The notes under the pieces are model-generated. The model was given only the letters and a program-made list of their open reading frames with translations. It was not told where the DNA came from and made no database searches. 64,000 nt of DNA from Sipunculus nudus (Eukaryota; Annelida; Sipuncula; Golfingiida; Sipunculidae), in assembly GCA_026874595.1 (NCBI GenBank), contig CM049320.1, forward strand, positions 33,702,214 through 33,766,213. Direction: 5' to 3'. Made by a program: the position numbers and the translations under genes. Positions 1 to 10,731 of this stretch are shown here, piece after piece (position 1 is the stretch's first letter; each line of letters starts with the position of its first letter).

Positions 1-2296
1 TATTTTTAGCAGTGCTTGATTGATGGCTCGGTAACCCGTAGCTACTCGATGTTATGACGCTTAAGCCCTGATATTCAACAAATATTAACGAAAAAATTTT
101 AGATGGTTTGTGGGAACAAGAACGTCCTGTGGCTGTGAGACATGTTTTGGTACAGGCGGTTTACGCGTCTGTTGTGCTCGATAGGCGTCAGAGACTAGGT
201 TTCCCCCACCGATTTAAAATACGCCTCAGCTCCGCACATTAATCATACGTTTCCCACTATTAGATCAAACAAACAGTTCTTTAGCACGACCGCTTTCCAC
301 CATGTTAAATGGACACTCTGAACTTTGATATGGGGTAATCTGTTGGCATCAGCATCAGGTTTTGCGGTAAACTACTTTGCCCGAACTAGACACTGAGATA
401 CAACCGTGTCTCGTTACACGGTAACATGCCAAAACCTATTTACAGTTCTCTGATAAGTCGATAATAGGTCTTTATTCCCAACTGTAGTTACACCTCGCAT
501 CGGTTATTAACTCACTGCTTCTCATTACAAAAGCTGCATTAGTGTACCATTGTCTCAAACTATGGTATGTGTTATGGACTTCCAACTCTGAAACACGTTT
601 CGTTGCTACAATTCCTAATCATGTGGGTTACGCCACAACATCAAAACAACGTAGATAAACGCCGAAACTCGCTCCGTTTTTCATTATCTGCGACTCTTGT
701 GGCCGTCTGGCGCACTTACATAGCAGGTTGTCAGACACTTTGTTCGCTAAACTATCCTGCCTGTAGGCTTCCGTAAAATTACCTTATCTCCACCATCTCA
801 TTAATCGAGTTAGATATCTTCTCTTTCAAATGATGTCTAGCCTGTTCCTTGCAGCAGCTATCTGTACTCAGAAAAGGCATATCCTTGAATGTACTAAAAC
901 ACTTTCTTTCGACCTGTCATTTCAACCCAATCAAAAACACACACATGTATATATATATAAGGGCTATCAATATATCCGGGATATTTTATACATATATATT
1001 GCTCCGTATCAGTAGCCCTAATTCTATGATACAATTGCTATTCATTTCTGAGAAATTTCTTTTACAGAAAGAAAACAAATTGACAAGAAAAAAGTTAGAG
1101 TTAGCAATATTAGGCCAGGTTCCAGTCTGCAAAGCATATTTCAAGACCAAAATTAACGGTGGTAGTTTATGGTGTGCAGAGAACATTTTCAACTGCCAAC
1201 TGCCCCATTCCCGTCCAAAAGAGCCACATTTACTCCAGTAAGAATTCCCGAGAAACGCCCAGACCATGCCATCATTGCAGGCCTATTCGGGTCTGTCTTT
1301 TAAAGATTTAAAAGGACATGTTCACACTGTTACAATGGTTCTTTTGTCATCAGTGAATGAAAGCATTCTTTGAATGGGGACTATACAAAACCACAAGGAT
1401 TGTTGGTGACTGCTAGCAAATAAAACGGGTTGTCCCATGCCATAGCTAGGTGTGTGTACCAATAACACATAATGAAGGGTGGGAATGTCTGGGTAAATAC
1501 ACTAGGTATATATTTTTTTATAGTATCAAAAGGGAAAAGAAGTAATCATGACATGGAATATTAAAAGCTTGTCATGGGTTATCAGTTCCATACATGTGAG
1601 AAATTAGCTAAGCTATTTAAAGCTCATACCTGATTGCTATTTCCTCACTTCAACCATACACCCTCAACAGAAAATATGTCGTGTGTATATAAGCAACATG
1701 AAGTGAGGCCACTATATTTGGCTGCCATCTGTAGTCAATGTCAGATGCTCGTAGATGGATGAATGAATATGCTACAGTCCAATTTTTACCACGAACCTTT
1801 TTCATGAGGACATACAGACATGTCACATGCTACTATAGATATAGTCGTCTAGCTTAAACCATTAAGAAAAGTAGGAAAATAGACTAGATTTAAAAAAAAA
1901 GTAAATTTCATTTAACATGAGTGAACAGACAGGGATTGTCAAATGTATCATTTTTCACATTCACGATTGTCAAATCCTGTAAATAGGATTTTTCTTGATA
2001 CCTTCATCCAGCTGCATTCATTAATATGCCGCCAGAGCTGTGTAGATCAGAGCTGTGTAGGTAGACTTTAATTGCACCGATCGATCCGCGTAACTGTTAC
2101 TATGTCAGTCAACTTAACTCTATCCATGTATGCTTTTGAGGTTTCGGGATATTTTTTAATAATCAGTGGAACTATTGCATTGTTTTGATAATTTTCCCAT
2201 TTTACTGCATAACTGAAAGCACTTTCCTGACCCCACTCTGCTAATTCCAATACTATACTCTCAATGTTGAATGTTTATTTTTTTCTTTCATTTAAG

Positions 2297-2395
2297 GATG
2301 AAGAGACAGCACTGCACCTTGCGGTCAAAAAAGAAAGCATCGATATGGTTCAGGTGCTCTTAGATGGCAATGCAGATGTTAATGCGAAAAACAAG
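2297..2395 (+). CDS. Ankyrin-repeat exon 1 (single 33-aa repeat)
   Basis: This exon encodes one complete ankyrin repeat, a helix-turn-helix-loop unit used for protein binding. It starts DEETALHLAVKK and ends NADVNAKNK. The ankyrin hallmarks T-A-L-H at residues 4-7 and G/N-A-D-V-N-A-K at the end are present. A pyrimidine-rich tract ending in tttaag precedes it and gtaagt follows, so the exon is exactly 99 bp and phase 0 at both ends. The frame is open into both flanks, but the flanks have no ankyrin similarity and match intron sequence of the other modules. It is nucleotide-identical to exon 2. The parent gene cannot be named from one repeat type; ankyrin repeats occur in many proteins. The exon is very likely real; whether it is used in mRNA is unknown. 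Confidence 0.85.
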
Positions 2396-2639
2396 GTAAG
2401 TAAAACCAGCTATCGTAAAATGAGTCTGAACCCGCCTTCCCTATATCCATTCCTTACAGCAAGTTCTTCGTAGCAAACAACAGTCCAAGTGCTTATATAG
2501 AGCTCCTAAACTTGACCATTTAGAAATGAAATTTGACATTTTGAACCAAAAGGGTAAACATATAAACCCACCCATATGACACAAACAGCTTTAGGAAACC
2601 CTACATATCACCATTAAAAATTAAAATGATATGGTATTA

Positions 2640-2745
2640 GCTTAGCTGACTGAAAGTCATTTGAGCTATAGCGATAACTCTTTGTCCGACGTCCGTCTGT
2701 CTATCCTTTTGTCTATACGTCTGTCCGTCCGTCCGTTAACAGGGC
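2640..2745 (+). repeat. Hairpin plus TCCG-rich interspersed repeat
   Basis: A short imperfect inverted repeat (agctgactgaaagtcatttg followed by agct, 2644-2667) leads into a 'tagcgataactctttgtccg'-type stretch and then TCTGTCCGTCCGTCCG. The same arrangement recurs near 9805, 20910, 30025, 41880, 43437, 48293, 53149 and 57280. It looks like the end of a dispersed repeat family common in molluscs. The class (MITE or SINE-like) is not resolved. Confidence 0.5.
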
Positions 2746-2817
2746 AAAATTCAAACAGCTGAACCTAGATTCTTCTTACCGACAATCCATGAAACAAATC
2801 CTTTGAAACATGAAATT

Positions 2818-2832
2818 AGGTCACTGTGACCG
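2818..2832. promoter_or_regulatory. Estrogen-response-element-like palindrome (IR3)
   Basis: GGTCA-ctg-TGACC at 2819-2831 is the inverted repeat with 3-bp spacing bound by estrogen-receptor-type nuclear receptors. It sits inside the repeat part of AU1, so it may simply be part of a dispersed repeat. Function is unproven. Confidence 0.3.
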
Positions 2833-2976
2833 TTATCATCCGTTCCATGGGGTTCAAAATATCCCCCCCCCCAAGAATAAGCAATATGTTGATACAAAAG
2901 CTACAGTATCTAAAAACTAATGCAGTGATTGCCATGATCCTTCCCTTGATTTTATCATGGAGTGTTTTATCATTTT

Positions 2977-2981
2977 CTGAA
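2977..2981. other. Target-site duplication, left copy
   Basis: ctgaa directly precedes the LTR TG at 2982 and recurs directly after the other LTR at 6314-6318. A 5-bp duplication is normal for Gypsy integrases. Confidence 0.9.
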
Positions 2982-3152
2982 TGTATGTGGGTTTCAACAC
3001 AATAATCAAGTCCAGTGTGGTAACACACACGTTTATTCAGCTCCAGACGGCCATGTTGATCTAGACACTTATTACCGTAAGAACACGTTCAAATAAGTAG
3101 TTAAGACAGTGCCCTGTAGGGGGCAGCACCTGATGGAGTGCAAACCATTACA
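2982..3152 (-). repeat. 3' LTR of the Gypsy element (by element orientation)
   Basis: This 171-bp LTR is identical by eye to 6143-6313. On the minus strand it contains AATAAA (3032-3037 on + as tttatt), a likely polyadenylation signal. Confidence 0.92.
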
Positions 3153-3164
3153 CCTCCCTTTTTC
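3153..3164 (-). other. Polypurine tract of the Gypsy element
   Basis: Read on the minus strand, gaaaaagggagg lies immediately before the 3' LTR. This is the expected position for the plus-strand DNA primer. Confidence 0.75.
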
Positions 3165-3370
3165 AGATTACAACACTTACGTGGATGTATGTTTAGCAGT
3201 GATATCAAAGTTATGATTAACTTGAAAATAAACATTACTCATGAAGTTACGCTTATGATATGCATAAATAAAACAATTATACATCACCAGTCTTTGGTTT
3301 AAAGTCTCTTAATCTGATTATCATTATATAGATCTGATCCTACTTAACACTAAAGATTATTACTACAATA

Positions 3371-5113
3371 TTAGCACATTTCAATAAGTCTCTGCGGTGG
3401 TTTTGACACTCTGCTTGATTTTCGTACATTTGTTAAATCTGTTCCAGCTACATTGCTAGATAAATCAGTAATGGTGTCTTGCGGTTTCTGCACACTATAA
3501 CTGGCATTTAACTCACACTTGCCATTTGCTGTTGACATGTCATTTGTTTGATCAGTAATCACAGGATTTGGCACGGATAAATTTGTAACTGTTGGTTGCG
3601 ATATCACTGGAACAATTTCCTCCTGTTGTTGTGGAACAAATCTTTCTTGTGTTGCCATTAAATCAACACGATTCCTCCTGTATACAGCACCGGTTTCTGT
3701 ACGCACCAAATATGATCTTGGAGCAACTTTATCTAAGACAATGGCTTTGACAGACCAATCATTTTTCTGGTGATCTCGCACTCTCACAATATCATCCTGC
3801 TGAAGTGGTGGCAACTGGTTAGCACCTTTGTCAAAATAGAATTTCTGCTGCTTCTTGTTAGCTTCCTTCATTGTCCTAACTTCATCATAATTACGCGTTT
3901 TTAGCATCTGGTCAGTGATGGGTAAATTAGATCTCAACTTTCTGCCCATTAATAATTCAGCTGGAGACAATTCTCCCAAAATTGGAGTTGTCCTGTATGC
4001 TAGAATTCCTAGAAAAGGGTCTTCGCCACTGTGTGCTGATTTTTTCAGAATGTTCTTCACGATCTGTACCGATTTTTCAACTTGTCCATTAGATTGTGGA
4101 TACAGTGGACTTGAAGTCTGATGACTGAAGTCCCAGTCTCTAGCAAAATTAGCAAATTCATCTGAGTTGTAGCACGGACCATTATCTGAATACACTTGAC
4201 GGGGTATACCGTGATGGGAAAACAGATTTTTCAGTCCTATGATGACAGCTTTACTAGTCTGTCCTGAGATTCTCACAACTTCTGGGTAACATGAATAACA
4301 GTCTACTGCGATCAAGTAGTCCTTCTTATCACATACAAACAGATCTGTGGAGACCTTTTCCCATGGGCTGCCTGGTATATCATGGGGAATGAGTGGTTCT
4401 TTCGGTTGTTTGACTTTATAAGTCAAGCATGCATCACATAATTTTACTTTGTTTTCGATGTCCTGGTTAATCATGGGCCAAAATACTGAAATCCTGGCTC
4501 TTTTCTTGCACTTTTCGATACCCATGTGTCCGGCATGTATTTTGTCGATAATACCCTTTCTCAGAGTTGGTGGTATTACCACTCTCATACCTTTCATGAT
4601 GACATCATTCACTACAGAAAGTTCATCTCTGTAGTTCCAGTATGGGTGTAGTTCACCTGAACACTGAGCTCTTTCATCAGGCCATCCATTAAGAATGGTT
4701 CTGCGCAGTTCACAAAAAGTTTCATCTTTGTCAGTTTCAGCCCGAATCTCATTTAATTTTCTGTCTGTTACTGGTAGAAACTGCATTACACTGTCTACAT
4801 GAGCATTAACTTGTCTATCTATGTCATCATCTCCAGTATCTGTAAGATAATTTCTGCTAAGTGCATCAGCTGTGAACATCAGCTTGCCAGGAGTGTACTT
4901 TAAGTTAAAATCATACTTCTGTAATTTCAGTCTGAGCCTCTGTAATCTTGCTGGACAGTCATTTAAAGGCTTACTGAATATGGGTATCAGTGGTTTATGA
5001 TCAGTCTCTATTTCAATTTTCTTTCCATACACAAACTGATGAAATCTGTCACAAGCAAAAGCGATACTGAGAGCTTCTTTTTCAATTTGTGCGTATCTTT
5101 TTTCACTTTCTGT
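3371..5113 (-). CDS. Gypsy pol fragment: RNase H C-terminal part plus integrase
   Basis: The frame is open from the deletion seam (about 5113) to the stop at 3371, about 580 codons; the first ATG is at 5032. The first part shows the QIEKEALS and ETDHKPL motifs and an ADALSR end, the C-terminal half of a Gypsy RNase H; the upstream first catalytic aspartate is absent. Next comes an HHCC zinc-binding region (HAGHMG then CDAC), then the integrase DDE core with aspartates in STDLF and SDNGP and a glutamate in SNGQVEKS. A basic C-terminal domain (about 3650-3800) with SYLVRTETGAVYRRNRVDL follows. No stop breaks the frame, so the integrase could be functional. It lies in a different frame from gag, as expected if an internal deletion joined them out of frame. 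Integrase inserts the element DNA into the host chromosome. Confidence 0.9.
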   Translation of the reverse strand, partial: TESEKRYAQIEKEALSIAFACDRFHQFVYGKKIEIETDHKPLIPIFSKPLNDCPARLQRLRLKLQKYDFNLKYTPGKLMFTADALSRNYLTDTGDDDIDRQVNAHVDSVMQFLPVTDRKLNEIRAETDKDETFCELRRTILNGWPDERAQCSGELHPYWNYRDELSVVNDVIMKGMRVVIPPTLRKGIIDKIHAGHMGIEKCKKRARISVFWPMINQDIENKVKLCDACLTYKVKQPKEPLIPHDIPGSPWEKVSTDLFVCDKKDYLIAVDCYSCYPEVVRISGQTSKAVIIGLKNLFSHHGIPRQVYSDNGPCYNSDEFANFARDWDFSHQTSSPLYPQSNGQVEKSVQIVKNILKKSAHSGEDPFLGILAYRTTPILGELSPAELLMGRKLRSNLPITDQMLKTRNYDEVRTMKEANKKQQKFYFDKGANQLPPLQQDDIVRVRDHQKNDWSVKAIVLDKVAPRSYLVRTETGAVYRRNRVDLMATQERFVPQQQEEIVPVISQPTVTNLSVPNPVITDQTNDMSTANGKCELNASYSVQKPQDTITDLSSNVAGTDLTNVRKSSRVSKPPQRLIEMC

Positions 5114-6108
5114 TTTAACTGGCCAAAATCTTTAACACTCAGAATGTTTACATCGCTACCTGTGTCAAGCTTTATTGGTATGATTGTATTGTTTATCTGT
5201 ACAGGTAGAATCCATGGTTTGGCATCTTTGCTATGAACAGAGTCTATAACAAATAAATCATCATCAGTGTCATGTTGATTACTGTCCTGTTCTTCAACTG
5301 CATGTACTTTTGGCCGTGTTTTGTTCTTCGTAAAACAAACCTGAGAGAAGTGGTCTGGCCTATTACATTTGCGACATAGCTGGCCTATGGCTGGGCATCG
5401 CCGTCCTGGTGGGTGTTTATCATAGCCAGAACGACTACATTTGCTGGTGGAGCCTGACTGATTCTGTTTTGATTGACCTGGTTTATGTTCTCTGGGTTGG
5501 CCACGCTTTTTAAATGGCTTATGTCGTCTCACTGTGTGTACTTCAGCTTTAGAGTCACTCAGTGTTTTCAAATGAAGGCCAGATGCTTCAGCGGCTTTAG
5601 CCAAGTCAACACATTTCTGTAATGTTAAATCTGGCTCTCTCAACAGTCTAGCTTTCACAGCCTGTTCTCTGACACCTTCAACTAATCCGTCTTTAAGGAT
5701 ACTATCTGCCAATTCTCCAAATTCACAGTTCTTTATCAATATCTTAAGGTCGGTCAAGAATTGGTCAAACGTTTCACCCTGCTTTTGGTTTCGGTTATAG
5801 AAGGTATGTCTTTCTAGTGTTACATTTCTCTTGGGAGTACAATACGCCTCAAACTTTGAGATCAGAAACTGTAAGTCTTTGCATTGACCATTAGCATCTT
5901 TCTTTTCAACAGGGATCTCAAATGTGTTATATATTTCTTGGGCTTGCTCACCTGCACAATGAAGCAAAGTCGCGCACTGCAACTCTTGTGTTTTGGTGTT
6001 CCGGCCGCTGGCGGTCATGAAGTAACGGAACTGCTGTATCCAGCGTCGCCAATTTTCTGATTTATTACCATCAAACGACAGTTCTTTTGGTGGTGGCAAG
6101 GTATCCAT
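5008..6108 (-). CDS. Gypsy gag with zinc knuckle and truncated protease
   Basis: I start at 6108 (MDTLPPPKELSFDG), the first ATG past the LTR and primer-binding site. The same frame extends to an upstream ATG at 6189, but that lies inside the LTR. The protein is 366 aa. It has a capsid-like helical region, a basic stretch, a zinc knuckle CRKCNRPDHFSQVC (CX2CX4HX4C) and the protease active-site motif LDTGSDVNILS (DTG codons about 5158-5166). Soon after the DTG motif the sequence jumps out of frame into RNase H, and the last 30 or so residues are frameshifted read-through. Gag would form the particle. The protease is missing most of its body and should be inactive. Confidence 0.88.
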   Translation of the reverse strand: MDTLPPPKELSFDGNKSENWRRWIQQFRYFMTASGRNTKTQELQCATLLHCAGEQAQEIYNTFEIPVEKKDANGQCKDLQFLISKFEAYCTPKRNVTLERHTFYNRNQKQGETFDQFLTDLKILIKNCEFGELADSILKDGLVEGVREQAVKARLLREPDLTLQKCVDLAKAAEASGLHLKTLSDSKAEVHTVRRHKPFKKRGQPREHKPGQSKQNQSGSTSKCSRSGYDKHPPGRRCPAIGQLCRKCNRPDHFSQVCFTKNKTRPKVHAVEEQDSNQHDTDDDLFVIDSVHSKDAKPWILPVQINNTIIPIKLDTGSDVNILSVKDFGQLKQKVKKDTHKLKKKLSVSLLLVTDFISLCMERKLK

Positions 6109-6124
6109 CGTTGTGTCCGTTTCA

Positions 6125-6142
6125 AAGACACTTCTGACACCA
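6125..6142 (-). other. Primer-binding site of the Gypsy element
   Basis: Directly after the 5' LTR, on the minus strand, the sequence reads TGGTGTCAGAAGTG. The TGG start fits pairing with the CCA end of a tRNA. I do not assign the tRNA. Confidence 0.7.
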
Positions 6143-6313
6143 TGTATGTGGGTTTCAACACAATAATCAAGTCCAGTGTGGTAACACACACGTTTATTCA
6201 GCTCCAGACGGCCATGTTGATCTAGACACTTATTACCGTAAGAACACGTTCAAATAAGTAGTTAAGACAGTGCCCTGTAGGGGGCAGCACCTGATGGAGT
6301 GCAAACCATTACA
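6143..6313 (-). repeat. 5' LTR of the Gypsy element (by element orientation)
   Basis: This 171-bp LTR has TG...CA ends and is identical by eye to 2982-3152. AATAAA on the minus strand lies at 6193-6198. The target duplication ctgaa follows at 6314-6318. Confidence 0.92.
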
Positions 6314-9300
6314 CTGAAGACTAGTGACGAGACCTTTTTTTTTTCTTTTTTTTTTAAGATGATTTTAAATATAGAAGTCCGTCTGTTTAAAGGGCACAAA
6401 TCGTAACCATCAGACGTAGAAACATTTAACAGGACATCAATGCACTGTTTTAATAGGTCAGTTGATATTGGGTCTAGAATGCATGACAGTTAGACAGGAT
6501 AAAAGAACTTTACTGTTGGACCTGGAATCTTCTGTTTTGACACCCAGGGATTTCCTAAAAATGTCCTTGAGGTCATTTTTAGCTCAGCTCTCTGCTTACA
6601 AAAAGGCTGGATTTCATGGGAATGCCTGAAAAATGTTTCATAACACTTTTTCTTCTTATTGCTTTTTAAGAAGTTAAATTGCTATAGTTGAATGGGGATA
6701 TCACCTACAACAGTTGGCATTCAGAAGATGAAATACCTTTTGTAAATGTCTTCCTAGTCAGCTTAGCGTTTTGACCCATGGGGCACTTGTTACCTAAGAA
6801 AAAATTATTTCAAACATATCCAATTGCTTGTAGCTCAACTCAAAATGAAATGTCTTTGTGTTATTGTGGCCAACGTATGGGTTTATGATCCGTTTAAACC
6901 ATGAATTTTCCTGCAAGCTAAAAACCAGTCATTTTTTGGATCTACAAAAAAAACTGATCAACATTCTCACTTAATCATCAAGTACTTCTGGCCATGGAGA
7001 ACATGTAGTACAGCACTTGCAGGTGTATGCTGCCAATACCCGCGTTAGATGCGCCACGCTGTCTTTTAAAATCTGACCATTTCAGGCCGGGAAGGTTTAC
7101 TAGACTTAAGTCGTTATTTAAGTGTCGTTCTCTCAGCCCCTTTTATATTTTTAGCAGTGCTTGATTGATGGCTCGGTAACCCGTAGCTACTCGATGTTAT
7201 GACGCTTAAGCCCTGATATTTAACAAATATTAACGAAAATGTTTTAGATGGTTTGTGGGAACAAGAACGTCCTGTGGCTGGGAGACATGTTTTGGTACAG
7301 GCGGTTTACGCGTCTGTTGTGCTCGATAGGCGTCAGAGCCTAGGTTTCCCCCACCGATTTAAAATACGCCTCAGCTCCGCACATTAATCATACGTTTCCC
7401 ACTATTAGATCAAACAAACAGTTCTTTAGCTAGACCGCTTTCCACCATGTTAAATGGACACTCTGAACTTTGATATGGGGTAATCTTTTGGCATCAGCAT
7501 CAGGTTCTGCGGCAAACTACTTTGCCCGAACTAGACACTGAGATACAACCGTGTCCCGTTACACGGTAACATGCCAAAACCTATTTACAGTTCTCTGATA
7601 AGTCGATAATAGGTCTTTATTCCCAACTGTAGTTACACCTCGCATCGGTTATTAACTCACTGCGTCTCATTACAAAAGCTGCATTAGTGAACCATTGTCT
7701 CAAACTATGGTATGTGTTATGGGCTTCCAACTCTGAAACACGTTTTGTTGCTACAATTCCTAATCATGTGGGTTACGCCACAACATCAAAACAACGTAGA
7801 TAAACGCCGAAACTTGCTCCGTTTTTCATTATCTGCGACTCTTGTGGCCGTCTGGCGCACTTACATAGCAGGTTGTTAGACACTTTGTTCGCTAAACTAT
7901 CCTGCCTATAGGCTTCCGTAAAATTACCTTATCTCCACCATCTCATTAATCGAGTTAGATATCTTCTCCTTCAAAAGATGTCTAGCCTGTTCCTTGCAGC
8001 AGCTATCTGTACTCAGAAAAGGCATATCCTTGAATGTACTAAAACACTTTCTTTCGACCTGTCATTTCAACCCAATCAAAAACACACAGATGTATATATA
8101 TATAAGAGCTATCAATATATCCGGAATATTTTATACATATATATTGCTCCGTATCAGTAGCCCTAATTCTATGATACAATTGCTATTCATTTCTGAGAAA
8201 TTTCTTTTACAGAAAGAAAACAAATTGACAAGAATAAAGTTAGAGTTAGCAATATTAGGCCAGGTTCCAGTCTGCAAAGCATATTTCAAGAACAAAATTT
8301 ACGGTGGTAGTTTATGGTGTGCAGAGAACATTTTCAACTGCCAACTGCCCCATTCCCGTCCAAAAGAGCCACATTTACTCCAGTAGGAATTCCCGAGAAA
8401 CGCCCAGACCATGCCATCATTGCAGGCCTATTCGGGTCTGTCTTTAAAGATTTAAAAGGACATGTTCACACTGTTACAATGGTTCTTTTGTCACCAGTGA
8501 ATGAAAGCATTCTTTGAATGGGGACTATACAAAACCACAAGGATTGTTGGTGACTGCTAGCAAATAAAACGGGTTGTCCCATGCCATAGCTAGGTGTGTG
8601 TACCAATGAAGCGGAGGAATAACACATAATGAAGGGTGGGAATGTCTGAGTAAATACACTAGGTATATATTTTTTTTATAGTATCAAAAGGGAAAATAAG
8701 TAATCATGACATGGAATATTAAAAGCTTGTCATGGGTTATCAGTTCCATACATGTGAGAAATTAGCTAAGCTATTTAAAGCTCATACCTGATTGCTATTT
8801 CCTCACTTCAACCATACACCCTCAACAGAAAATATGTCGTGTGTATATAAGCAACATGAAGTGAGGCCACTATATTTGGCTGCCATCTGTAGTCCATGTC
8901 AGATGCGCGTAGATGGATGAATGAATATGCTACCGTCCAATTTTTACCACGAACCTTTTTCATGAGGACATACAGACATGTCACATGCTACTATAGATAT
9001 AGTCGTCTAGCTTAAACCATTAAGAAAAGTAGGAAAATAGACTAGATTTTTAATAAAAGTAAATTTCATTTAACATGAGTGAACAGACAGGGATTGTCAA
9101 ATGTATCATTTTTCACATTCACGATTGTCAAATCCTGTAAATAGGAGGATTTTTCTTGATACCTTCATCCAGCTGCATTCATTAATATGCCGCCAGAGCT
9201 GTGTAGATCAGAGCTGTGTAGGTAGACTTTAATTGCACCGATCGATCCGCGCAACTGTTACTATGTCAGTCAACTTAACTCTATCCATATATGCTTTTGA

Positions 9301-9457
9301 GGTTTCGGGATATTTTTTAATAATCAGTGGAACTATTGCATTGTTTTGATAATTTTCCCATTTTACTGCATAACTGAAAGCACTTTCCTGACCCCACTCT
9401 GCTAATTCCAATACTATACTCTCAATGTTGAATGTTTATTTTTTTCTTTCATTTAAG

Positions 9458-9556
9458 GATGAAGAGACAGCACTGCACCTTGCGGTCAAAAAAGAAAGCA
9501 TCGATATGGTTCAGGTGCTCTTAGATGGCAATGCAGATGTTAATGCGAAAAACAAG
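9458..9556 (+). CDS. Ankyrin-repeat exon 2 (single 33-aa repeat)
   Basis: The 99 bp are identical to exon 1 and encode DEETALHLAVKK...NADVNAKNK. The acceptor is tttaag and the donor is gtaaga, one base weaker than the gtaagt of exon 1. Phase is 0 at both ends. Identity to exon 1 within modules that differ elsewhere by a few percent shows a recent duplication or constraint on the exon. Inclusion in mRNA would add one ankyrin repeat without shifting frame. Confidence 0.85.
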
Positions 9557-9968
9557 GTAAGAAAAACCAGCTATCGTAAAATGAGTCTGAACCCGCCTTC
9601 CCTATATCCATTCCTTACAGCAAGTTCTTCGTAGCAAACAACAGTCCAAGTGCTTATATAGAGCTCCTAAACTTGACCATTTAGAAATGAAATTTGACAT
9701 TTTGAACCAAAAGGGTAAACATATAAACCCACCCATATGACACAAACAGCTTTAGGAAACCCTACATATCACCATAAAAAAATTAAAATGATATGGTATT
9801 AGCTTAGCTGACTGAAAGTCATTTGAGCTATAGCGACAGATGTCCGTCTGTCTATCCTTTTGTCTATACGTCTGTCCGTCCGTCCGTTAACATGGCAAAA
9901 TTCAAACAGCTGAACCTAGAAACTTCTTACTGACAATCCATGAAACAAATCCTTGGAAACATGAAATT

Positions 9969-9983
9969 AGGTCACTGTGACCG
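9969..9983. promoter_or_regulatory. Estrogen-response-element-like palindrome (IR3)
   Basis: GGTCA-ctg-TGACC, the AU2 copy of the site at 2818. It is repeat-borne and its function is unproven. Confidence 0.3.
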
Positions 9984-10286
9984 TTATCATCCGTTCCATG
10001 GGGTTCAAAATATCCCCCCCCACGAATAAGCAATATGTTGATACAAAAGCTACAGTATCTAAATAACTAATGCAGTGATTGCCATGATCCTTCCCTTGAT
10101 TTTATCATGGAGTGTTTTATCATTTCCTGAAGACTAGTGACGAGACCTGTATTTTTTTCTTTTTTTAGATGATTTTAAATATAAAAGTCCGTCTGTTTAA
10201 AGGGCATAAATCGTAACCATCAGACGTAGAAACATTTAACTGTACATCCAGAGGGTCCAGGCCGATCTCCATGCAAACCATAAGTT

Positions 10287-10301
10287 AGGTCATGGTGACC
10301 T
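10287..10301. promoter_or_regulatory. Perfect ERE-type palindrome AGGTCA-tgg-TGACCT
   Basis: This is a full 15-bp consensus inverted repeat with 3-bp spacing, in the 3' part of AU2. The homologous place in AU3 has the same palindrome with a different spacer (21438-21452), while AU1 lost the segment. The arms are kept while the spacer varies. That fits a binding site, but chance within a repeat family is possible. Confidence 0.35.
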
Positions 10302-10731
10302 ATATTACCGGTCAAAAATATTACTAGCACACAGACAGTCAGACCGGGTAAACAGCTTTACTCTTGAACCTAGACTCTTCTGTTTTGACAGCCAGGGATG
10401 TCCTTAAAATGTTCTTAAGGTCATTTTTAGCTCAGCTGACTGCTTACATAAAAAAGGCTAGATTTCATAGGAATGGCTAGAATAATTTTCAAAAAAGTTT
10501 TTCTTCTTATTGCTTTTGGAGAAATTAAATTGCTATAGTTGAATGGAGATACCACCTACATTTGGCATTCAGAAGATGAAATAGCTTATGTGAATGTTTT
10601 CTAAGTCAGCTGAGCGTTTTGACCCATGGGGCACTTGTTACCTAGAAAAAATCTATTTCAAACATTTCCAATCGCGTGTAGCTCAACTCAAAATGCAGAC
10701 CTGCAACCTAGTCCTATTAAATCGTACTTTT

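Larger units (their letters stand above)
2982..6313 (-). mobile_element. Ty3/Gypsy LTR retrotransposon lacking reverse transcriptase
   Basis: This is a 3,332-bp element on the minus strand, bounded by two 171-bp direct LTRs that I read as identical. Each begins TG and ends CA, and the element is flanked by a 5-bp target duplication, ctgaa (2977-2981 and 6314-6318). AU2 carries the matching empty site at about 10127-10135. In element order it contains a primer-binding site, gag with a zinc knuckle, the start of a protease, then directly the end of RNase H and a full integrase, and a polypurine tract. The rest of the protease, the whole reverse transcriptase and the start of RNase H are missing at a seam near 5111-5116. 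Identical LTRs point to a recent insertion. The integrase style suggests a mag-like Gypsy lineage, which I infer only loosely. Confidence 0.93.
1..7145 (+). repeat. Ankyrin-exon module AU1, interrupted by a Gypsy element
   Basis: The first base of the window matches position 7146, and the two stretches stay collinear at about 97% by eye, so AU1 and AU2 are direct tandem copies. Without the 3.3-kb retrotransposon (2982-6313) and its duplicated target site, the module is about 3.8 kb. It carries one ankyrin exon (2297-2395); the rest is intron-like sequence full of stops. The tail 6848-7145 has no counterpart in AU2. A duplicated agagctgtgtag motif lies at about 2035-2062. The left end of the module may lie outside the window. 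Confidence 0.85.
7146..10694 (+). repeat. Ankyrin-exon module AU2
   Basis: This is a direct copy of AU1, collinear to 10694 (matching 6847 in AU1). It has no Gypsy insertion and so preserves the empty target. It also holds about 60 bp around 10250-10310 that AU1 lost but AU3 and AU4 keep. Outside the exon I see no conserved coding frame. The 130-codon frame at 7994-8386 is shared with AU1 but broken in AU3. Confidence 0.88.

Noticed and set aside
849-1241. A 130-codon open frame in AU1, also in AU2 (7994-8386)
   Set aside because: It runs over an AT-rich stretch, has no domain, and its homologue in AU3 is inverted and interrupted by stops.
2816-3028. Minus-strand frame beginning inside the Gypsy LTR and running into AU1
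   Set aside because: Chance read-out from the LTR into intron sequence, with no domain after the LTR part.
3371-5113. Domesticated host integrase gene
   Set aside because: It lies between identical LTRs with a fresh target duplication, so it is simply the element's own pol.
8314-8420. A VCREHF-type stretch in AU2 resembling part of a THAP zinc finger
   Set aside because: Only about 15 residues match, the upstream zinc ligands are absent, and the frame is not kept in AU3 or AU4.
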